DNA from: Shewanella sp. GD04112
GTDB taxonomy: Bacteria > Pseudomonadota > Gammaproteobacteria > Enterobacterales > Shewanellaceae
Reading direction: 5' to 3'
DNA: 64,000 nt
Assembly: GCF_029835735.1 (NCBI RefSeq)
Contig: NZ_JAOEAL010000001.1
Span: 4,820,354-4,884,353, forward strand
Below, piece after piece: positions 58,074 through 64,000 of this stretch. The translations under genes were made by a program, and so were the position numbers. The stretch's first letter is position 1, and each line of letters opens with the position of its first letter. The notes beneath the pieces were generated by a model. That model was not told the DNA's origin. It made no database searches and saw only the letters and a program-made list of their open reading frames with translations.

Positions 58074-59621
58074 ATGACTACTCCTGCTGATGCGCCAAAG
58101 TGGCCACGCCAAATACCCTATATTATTGCCAGTGAAGCGTGTGAGCGTTTCAGTTTTTATGGCATGCGTAACATTCTAACACCATTCTTGATGACGGCAC
58201 TTTTGCTCTCTATTCCCGAAGATCTTCGCGGAGCTGTGGCCAAGGATGTGTTCCACTCGTTCGTGATTGGGGTGTATTTTTTCCCCTTACTCGGTGGTTG
58301 GATTGCAGATAGATTCTTTGGTAAGTACAACACGATTCTGTGGCTAAGCTTACTTTACTGTGTGGGCCATGCGTTCTTGGCGATTTTTGAGCACAGCGTG
58401 CAAGGCTTTTACACTGGCTTATTTTTAATTGCCTTAGGTTCGGGCGGGATTAAGCCTTTAGTTTCTTCGTTTATGGGCGATCAGTTTGATCAGAGCAACA
58501 AGTCTTTGGCGCAAAAAGCCTTCGATATGTTCTATTTTACGATCAACTTTGGTTCCTTCTTCGCATCCTTATCTATGCCATTGTTACTCAAAAACTTTGG
58601 CGCTGCAGTGGCTTTCGGGATCCCCGGTGTGTTGATGTTTATCGCCACGGTATTTTTCTGGTTGGGTCGCAAACGTTATGTGCATATGCCACCAGAACCA
58701 AAGGATCCCCATGGATTTTTACCCGTGATCCGCATTGCCTTGCTTACTAAGGTCGAAGGCAAGGCTAATATCGGTTTAGTGTTAGCCTTAATTGGTGGTG
58801 TTTCAGCGGCTTATGCGCTGGTGAATATTCCGACGCTCGGGATTGTGGCAGGTTTATGTAGCGCTATGGTGCTGCTGATGGGATTTGTTGGCCTTGGAGC
58901 TTCATTACAGCTTGAGCGCGCGCGAGGGATTCATCCTGATGCGGCCGTGGATGGTGTACGTTCAGTGCTGCGTATTTTAGTGTTGTTCGCCTTAGTGACG
59001 CCATTTTGGTCCTTATTCGATCAAAAGGCGTCGACCTGGATTTTGCAGGCTAACGATATGGTTAAACCTTCGTGGTTTGAACCCGCGATGATGCAGGCAT
59101 TAAACCCGCTGTTAGTGATGCTGTTGATCCCATTTAATAACTTCGTTTTATATCCTGCGATTGAGCGTATGGGCGTGAAATTAACCGCGCTGCGTAAAAT
59201 GGGGGCGGGGATCGCGATAACTGGCTTAAGCTGGATTGTAGTTGGGACGATTCAGTTGATGATGGACGGTGGTTCGGCGCTGTCTATCTTCTGGCAGATC
59301 TTACCCTACGCGTTATTGACCTTTGGTGAAGTATTAGTTTCGGCGACGGGTTTAGAATTTGCCTACAGCCAAGCACCTAAAGCGATGAAGGGCACGATTA
59401 TGAGCTTTTGGACCTTATCGGTTACCGTCGGTAACCTTTGGGTATTACTGGCCAATGTGAGCGTAAAAAGCCCTGCGGTGACGGAACAAATTGTTCAAAC
59501 TGGGATGAGTGTGACGGCATTCCAAATGTTCTTCTTCGCGGGATTTGCGATCTTGGCAGCAGTCATCTTCGCGCTCTATGCTAGGTCTTATCAGATGCAA
59601 GACCATTATCGCCAAGTCTAG
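58074..59621 (+). CDS. Proton-dependent oligopeptide transporter (POT family, PepTSo orthologue)
   Basis: 515 residues with 14 predicted membrane helices, the two extra helices being a bacterial POT feature. The E1xxE2R motif ASEACERFSFYGMRNIL (residues about 19-35) carries the proton-coupling ExxER, and FYFTINFGSFFAS is the second POT signature. The whole sequence agrees, from memory, with S. oneidensis PepTSo, whose structure is known. It imports di- and tripeptides with protons across the inner membrane. It is divergent from mioC across 177 bp and convergent with mnmE. Confidence 0.95.
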   Translation: MTTPADAPKWPRQIPYIIASEACERFSFYGMRNILTPFLMTALLLSIPEDLRGAVAKDVFHSFVIGVYFFPLLGGWIADRFFGKYNTILWLSLLYCVGHAFLAIFEHSVQGFYTGLFLIALGSGGIKPLVSSFMGDQFDQSNKSLAQKAFDMFYFTINFGSFFASLSMPLLLKNFGAAVAFGIPGVLMFIATVFFWLGRKRYVHMPPEPKDPHGFLPVIRIALLTKVEGKANIGLVLALIGGVSAAYALVNIPTLGIVAGLCSAMVLLMGFVGLGASLQLERARGIHPDAAVDGVRSVLRILVLFALVTPFWSLFDQKASTWILQANDMVKPSWFEPAMMQALNPLLVMLLIPFNNFVLYPAIERMGVKLTALRKMGAGIAITGLSWIVVGTIQLMMDGGSALSIFWQILPYALLTFGEVLVSATGLEFAYSQAPKAMKGTIMSFWTLSVTVGNLWVLLANVSVKSPAVTEQIVQTGMSVTAFQMFFFAGFAILAAVIFALYARSYQMQDHYRQV

Positions 59622-59650
59622 GTTAACCATTTAAGACAAAGCGCCTTTAA

Positions 59651-59696
59651 ATAAAAAATCAGCCCCTAAGTGAACTTAGTGGGCTGATTTTTTTAT
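59651..59696. terminator. Bidirectional terminator between the POT transporter gene and mnmE
   Basis: AAAAAATCAGCCC and GGGCTGATTTTTTT enclose a smaller CTAAGT/ACTTAG hairpin; T-runs serve both convergent genes. Confidence 0.92.
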
Positions 59697-59725
59697 GGAT
59701 AGTTTAACTAACCGCTAACGCGAAA

Positions 59726-61099
59726 TTATTTACCGATACAGAATGAGCTGAAAATTTTGCCCAGCAGATCGTCTGAGGTGAAGCGGCCAGTTATTTCGGA
59801 CAAGGCTAATTGCGCCATTCTTAGTTCTTCCGCTAACAGTTCACCTGCGAGGTAAATCTCTAATTGTTCTTTACCGAGTTGCAGATGGCTTGCGGCAACA
59901 TCTAATGCTTCGAGGTGACGACGACGGGCGATAAAGCCACCTTCGAGATTACTCTGGTAACCCATCAAGGATTTAAGGTGTTGCTTTAATTCCTCGACGC
60001 CAAGACCGGTTTTGGCCGAGATCCGATACACGCTGTAACCTTTTTCTTCGGTCATAGCGAGGTTCTCACCGGTGAGATCGGCCTTATTGCGGACAACAGT
60101 CACGCCTAAATTGGCGGGGAGGCGATTGATAAAATCGGGCCAAATATCGTGGGGATCGACCGCATCCGTGGTGGTGCCATCGACCATAAATAACACGCGA
60201 TCGGCGCTGTTGATTTCGTTCCACGCGCGCTCGATACCGATTTGTTCAACCGTATCAGTGGTGTCACGCAGGCCTGCGGTGTCGATAATATGCAGTGGCA
60301 TCCCATCTAAATGGATATGCTCGCGTAATACGTCGCGGGTGGTGCCGGCAATTTCGGTGACAATCGCCGATTCTTTACCCGCGAGCGCATTAAGTAGACT
60401 GGATTTTCCGGCATTGGGGCGACCGGCAATCACCACTTTCATGCCTTCACGGATAATCGAGCCTTGCTTGGCACTGGCTTGAACGGCGCTGAGTTTGTCG
60501 ATAATTTTGTAGAGTGCGTTGGCAATTTTGCCATCACTTAAAAAGTCGACTTCTTCATCGGGGAAATCAATCGCGGCTTCGACGTATAAACGCAGATGGG
60601 TGACTTGATCCACCAACTCATGGACTTCCTTCGAAAATTCACCTTGCAGTGATTGCAGCGCGCTTTTGGCGGCTTGCTCACTGGTGGCATCGATAAGGTC
60701 GGCAATCGCTTCGGCCTGGGTTAAGTCCAGCTTGTCGTTCATAAAGGCTTGTTCGCTAAACTCGCCTGGTTTGGCGATACGAATGCCTTCGACTTCTAAT
60801 ACGCGCTTGATCAGCATATCGAGGACGATTTGACCACCGTGGCCCTGCAGCTCTAATACATCTTCACCAGTGAAAGAATTAGGGCCTTTAAAATACAGTG
60901 CGATACCTTGGTCTATCACTTGGCCTGAGGCATTTTTAAAGTCGCAGTAATCGGCGTAACGGGGTTTAGGTAAATGACCCAATACGGCCATTGCCACATC
61001 GGTTGCCTTATCACCAGAGATACGAATGATACCCACGCCGCCCCGTCCGGGCGCGGTGGCCTGTGCCACGATAGTGTCAGTTGTCACGGAAATACCCAT
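59726..61099 (-). CDS. mnmE: tRNA modification GTPase MnmE
   Basis: 457 residues from the ATG at 61099; a TTG four codons upstream and a GTG four codons downstream are alternatives (E. coli has 454). The N-terminal formyl-THF-binding domain starts TDTIVAQATAPGRGGVGIIR. The G domain (about 220-380) has G1 GRPNAGKSSLLNAL, EIAGTTRDVLRE, G3 DTAGLRD and G4 RNKADL. The C-terminal FCIGK has the conserved cysteine. It works with MnmG on wobble uridines. Confidence 0.97.
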   Translation of the reverse strand: MGISVTTDTIVAQATAPGRGGVGIIRISGDKATDVAMAVLGHLPKPRYADYCDFKNASGQVIDQGIALYFKGPNSFTGEDVLELQGHGGQIVLDMLIKRVLEVEGIRIAKPGEFSEQAFMNDKLDLTQAEAIADLIDATSEQAAKSALQSLQGEFSKEVHELVDQVTHLRLYVEAAIDFPDEEVDFLSDGKIANALYKIIDKLSAVQASAKQGSIIREGMKVVIAGRPNAGKSSLLNALAGKESAIVTEIAGTTRDVLREHIHLDGMPLHIIDTAGLRDTTDTVEQIGIERAWNEINSADRVLFMVDGTTTDAVDPHDIWPDFINRLPANLGVTVVRNKADLTGENLAMTEEKGYSVYRISAKTGLGVEELKQHLKSLMGYQSNLEGGFIARRRHLEALDVAASHLQLGKEQLEIYLAGELLAEELRMAQLALSEITGRFTSDDLLGKIFSSFCIGK

Positions 61100-61123
61100 T
61101 AATTCGATCAAATCATCTAAAGG

Positions 61124-61150
61124 AAAAGGCGGCTAATTAAGCCGCCTTTT
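61124..61150 (-). terminator. yidC terminator
   Basis: Stem AAAAGGCGGC / GCCGCCTTTT with a TAATTAA loop between yidC and mnmE on the minus strand. The following CCTTT is a weak U-tract, so some readthrough into mnmE is plausible. Confidence 0.7.
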
Positions 61151-61190
61151 TGCATATGCTGAGCCGTTAGCTCTTATCTAGCGCTTGGGC

Positions 61191-62816
61191 TTATTTTAAG
61201 CCTTTTTTCTCTAGACCTGCATAAATAATCTTCTGCTGGATGATGGCAACAATGTTACCCACTAACCAGTACAGTACCAGACCCGATGGGAACCACAGGA
61301 AGAATACGGTAAAGATCACTGGCATCCACTGCATCATCTTCACTTGCATTGGGTCCATGGTCGGTGCGATGGGTTGCATTTTTTGCATCACAAACATAGA
61401 CGCACCCATCAGCAGCGGCAGAATGTAGTATGGATCTTGTACAGATAAGTCGTGGATCCATAACATAAATGGCGCGTGACGCAGCTCGAAGCTTTCTAAC
61501 AATACCCAGTACAAGGCAATGAAGATTGGCATCTGTAGCAGGATAGGTAAACAGCCACCCATAGGGTTCACTTTTTCCTTCTTGTACAGTTCCATCATGG
61601 CTTGACCCATCTTTTGACGGTCATCGCCGAAGCGTTCTTTCAGATCCTGCAGTTTTGGCTGTAGGTTACGCATCTTCGCCATTGAGGTGTACTGCGCTTT
61701 AGTCAGCGGGAACAGTAAACCACGAACGGTTAAGGTGATCAGGATAATTGCCACACCCCAGTTACCCACAAATGATTGATAGAACATCAATAACCAGTGG
61801 ATAGGAACGGCTAACCACCAAAGGAAACCGTAATCAACAACCAGGTTTAAGGTATCAGATAACGCAGATAGCGCTTTTTGATCCTTAGGACCAACATAAA
61901 ACTGTGAGCTAATCTCTTGAGTCGCACCTGGTGCAATATCATATACCGCGCCACGGAAACCAATGTTAGCTAAACCGCCTGCACTTACACTCGAGAAAAT
62001 GGTGTTGCTATCGGTTGCTGGTGGGATCCAAGCTGATACGAAGTAATGTTGCAGCATCGCCGCCCAACCACCGAGAGTCGGTTGATTGAGGTTGCTCTTG
62101 CTCATATCTTCAAATTTGTACTTCTCGTAACGTACATCTTGAGTCGAGAACGCGGCGCCACGGTAAGTTGGCATCATCATGCTGCTTTCAGATGGCTTGA
62201 TGGTCTGTTTAATCTGACCGTACATCTGAACTTGCAATGGAGCAGCTGAGGTGTTGTTGATTTTGTAATCGATATCAACGTTAAACTTGCCACGATGGAA
62301 GACAAACACTTTTGTGTAAGTCACACCATTATCAGCCACATAGGTCAGTGGTACTTCTAAGGTGTCTTGGCCATCGGCTAAGGTAAATTCAGTTTTGCTG
62401 GCAGCAAATGCGGCGCGACCTTTAGCACTGCTATCGATACCATCACGGCCAATCAGACCACTCTGAGCGATATAGGTGAAATCTTTGGTTTGCTCAAGCA
62501 AAACAAATGGCTGGTCTTTACCCTGTTCCAGTTTGTGTGAAACCAGAGCCGCAAAAACGATGTCACCACCCACTGGGTTGATTTGTACATCGAGCTGATC
62601 GGTTTTAACTGTGATCAGATTTTGCGTTGCCGTTAAGGCTGCTGGGACACCTGTGTCTGCTTCTGGAACATCAGCACTGTGATTTGTGGTTGCATTCGCC
62701 ACTACAGACGATTCGGTTGCAACGGGTTTTGGAGCTTTGTCTGCTTGCCACTGTTGCCACAGCAAAAAGCTGACAAACAGTAGTCCTATTAGCAATATAT
62801 TGCGTTGAGATTCCAT
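61191..62816 (-). CDS. yidC: Membrane protein insertase YidC
   Basis: 541 residues. A membrane helix (NILLIGLLFVSFLLWQQW) is followed by the large periplasmic domain (about 25-340) of the Gram-negative type and five core helices. The conserved groove arginine is in LLITLTVRGLLFPLTKAQY, and NPMGGCLPILLQMPIFIALYWVL is the cytoplasmic hairpin and TM signature. It inserts proteins such as the ATP synthase c subunit encoded in this window. It lies three bases after yidD. Confidence 0.98.
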   Translation of the reverse strand: MESQRNILLIGLLFVSFLLWQQWQADKAPKPVATESSVVANATTNHSADVPEADTGVPAALTATQNLITVKTDQLDVQINPVGGDIVFAALVSHKLEQGKDQPFVLLEQTKDFTYIAQSGLIGRDGIDSSAKGRAAFAASKTEFTLADGQDTLEVPLTYVADNGVTYTKVFVFHRGKFNVDIDYKINNTSAAPLQVQMYGQIKQTIKPSESSMMMPTYRGAAFSTQDVRYEKYKFEDMSKSNLNQPTLGGWAAMLQHYFVSAWIPPATDSNTIFSSVSAGGLANIGFRGAVYDIAPGATQEISSQFYVGPKDQKALSALSDTLNLVVDYGFLWWLAVPIHWLLMFYQSFVGNWGVAIILITLTVRGLLFPLTKAQYTSMAKMRNLQPKLQDLKERFGDDRQKMGQAMMELYKKEKVNPMGGCLPILLQMPIFIALYWVLLESFELRHAPFMLWIHDLSVQDPYYILPLLMGASMFVMQKMQPIAPTMDPMQVKMMQWMPVIFTVFFLWFPSGLVLYWLVGNIVAIIQQKIIYAGLEKKGLK

Positions 62817-62819
62817 AGC

Positions 62820-63074
62820 CTATTTATTACACCTGTCATTTTTAGGGGGGACGGGATCACTACCGCCGGGATGCAAAGGGTGACATTTTAATATGCGTTT
62901 CAATGCAAACCAACAACCTTTCGCGGTTCCGTGCACTTTTATTGCCTCAATGGCGTAATGCGAGCATGTGGGATTGAAACGACATCGAGGCCCTAAGAGG
63001 GGGCTGATGAAGATTTGATAGCCACGAATAAACGTGGTCGCTAGCCATTGTAGCGGCGACTGAGTTTGCGCCAT
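62820..63074 (-). CDS. yidD: Membrane protein insertion efficiency factor YidD
   Basis: 84 residues. The family signature [24 protein letters not shown] has three cysteines, and an amphipathic N-terminal helix ([16 protein letters not shown]) probably sits on the membrane. It assists YidC. Its start lies inside rnpA (34-bp overlap), the usual arrangement. Confidence 0.96.
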
Positions 63075-63397
63075 AGCTTTTCTATCAACTTGTTGATCTC
63101 TGCATTTTCCATTTCCATCACCCCGTTTCTGACCAGCACAACAATATCAAGGTGAGGGATGTCGTGTTGATTGAGGCGAAAACTATCTCTGATAACTCGC
63201 TTAATGCGATTACGCTGATTGGCGCGTTTTACATAGCGTTTAGCTACAGTAAGACCCAAACGCGGATGTTGTTCCGAATTAGGAATGGCAAGCAGAGTGA
63301 TTTCAGCAGAAGAAGCTTTGATGGGATTGGAGAATACAGATTTAAATTGCGCGGGAGTTAGCAAGCGTAACTCCCGCGTAAAGGTATAGCTAGTCAA
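63041..63397 (-). CDS. rnpA: Ribonuclease P protein component
   Basis: 118 residues (E. coli 119), highly basic. The RNR motif [22 protein letters not shown] (residues about 48-69) binds the M1 RNA and pre-tRNA leader. It supports 5' maturation of tRNAs. It is 20 bp downstream of rpmH and is probably translated from the same mRNA. Confidence 0.97.
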
Positions 63398-63417
63398 CTA
63401 GTTACCTACTTAACTTA

Positions 63418-63555
63418 TTAAGCAGATAAACGAGCGCGACCTTTCGCACGACGACGTGCAAGCACCTTACGGCCGCCTGCAGTAGCCATACGAGCGCGGA
63501 AGCCGTGAGAACGCTTGCGCTTCAGGTTGCTAGGTTGAAAAGTACGTTTACTCAT
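63418..63555 (-). CDS. rpmH: 50S ribosomal protein L34
   Basis: 45 residues from the ATG at 63555: MSKRTFQPSNLKRKRSHGF at the start and ARRRAKGRARLSA at the end, with the invariant HGFRARMATAGGR core. It is almost all basic and binds 23S rRNA. It is the first gene of the rpmH-rnpA-yidD-yidC group and faces away from dnaA, which should start just past the right window edge. Confidence 0.98.
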   Translation of the reverse strand: MSKRTFQPSNLKRKRSHGFRARMATAGGRKVLARRRAKGRARLSA

Positions 63556-63724
63556 GATGGCAATCCGTCTTTGTTATAAGTGAACATATCCTTATCTCTG
63601 GTGACAGAGGTAAGGGTAAAAAAGAGGCCGAATTGTAATCACTTTACCTGTCCCCGTCAACAACGAAAGTCAGCAAGTGGCTTATTTCTGCCCGTATATC
63701 CTTTGATCAATTTCCCGCATACAC

Positions 63725-64000
63725 CAGAAGATGTGGATAACTCTGTGTATTGGCACTACATGTAGTAGTGAAGGGGATCTATCAAGAGATCAAAGGGGCG
63801 CCATTATAGATCAATGTGGATCGCTTAATAAAGCGGGATTTGCCCTATTTGTTGAATAAAAGGATCGAATTTGATCTTTGATGATCGGGGATATCTCCAT
63901 AGAATGATCTTGTTGGGGATAATTATTTTTTAAGGATAGCGATCATTGAGATCTCGCTATAGAATACACCTCTTTTTGATGATCTTTTGGGGATAACTTA
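63725..64000 (+). promoter_or_regulatory. dnaA upstream region with DnaA box and GATC cluster
   Basis: The 445 bp right of rpmH hold no gene. A perfect DnaA box TGTGGATAA lies at 63732-63740. Eleven GATC sites follow between about 63770 and 63990, a density like that of oriC. Repeated GGGGATAA units (one near 63915, one near 63990) are one-mismatch DnaA boxes. The region probably holds the rpmH promoter (minus) and the dnaA promoter (plus), with DnaA and SeqA control. The dnaA start is outside the window. Confidence 0.7.

Overview
The window is chromosomal DNA from a Shewanella-like gammaproteobacterium, taken from the replication-origin side of the chromosome. The gene order at the right (atp operon, parB-parA, rsmG, mnmG, oriC, mioC ... 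mnmE, yidC, yidD, rnpA, rpmH, then presumably dnaA beyond the edge) is the classical gammaproteobacterial origin region. The POT transporter beside mioC matches, from memory, the crystallised S. oneidensis PepTSo almost residue for residue, with scattered differences that suggest a close relative.

Layout: (1) 1-7.8 kb is a lipopolysaccharide-core block of glycosyltransferases, a CDP-glycerol transferase-like enzyme, a GT9 heptosyltransferase, kdkA and waaA. A deleted IS200/IS605 remnant lies beside an AT-rich GT2 gene. (2) 8-13.2 kb has a TetR regulator, kbl-tdh (threonine to glycine), glpE-glpG and elbB. (3) 13.5-23 kb is the polA-spf-engB-csrC-yihI-hemN block also found in E. coli, here with a cytochrome c4 gene and a zinc-ribbon methyltransferase inserted. 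Two small RNAs were recognised by sequence and synteny: Spot 42 and a CsrC-type RNA. (4) 23-29.7 kb has add, a DUF885 lipoprotein, pldB and a membrane sensor with degenerate GGDEF and altered EAL domains. (5) 29.8-35.3 kb is a complete rRNA operon on the minus strand (16S-23S-5S, no spacer tRNA) with P1/P2 promoters and boxA elements. (6) 35.4-45.3 kb has ccoG, a small unknown protein, menB, a DUF2061 protein, glmS, a DeoR regulator, a TonB siderophore receptor with a Fur-like box, and glmU. (7) 45.5-52.4 kb is the nine-gene ATP synthase operon. (8) 52.6-63.6 kb is the partition, tRNA-modification and origin region, with oriC at about 57.05-57.42 kb.

Together these genes cover envelope construction (Kdo and core sugars, UDP-GlcNAc by GlmS/GlmU, YidC insertion), energy (ATP synthase, cytochromes, menaquinone) and chromosome replication and segregation. 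I found no prophage, CRISPR array, defence island or biosynthetic gene cluster. The most interesting points are regulatory: a near-consensus promoter with an 18-bp palindrome and no gene upstream of csrC, a second GATC/DnaA-box cluster in front of dnaA, a DnaA box overlapping a likely polA promoter, and the altered GGDEF-EAL protein. Several start codons were moved from the longest open frame on ribosome-binding-site and family-length grounds.
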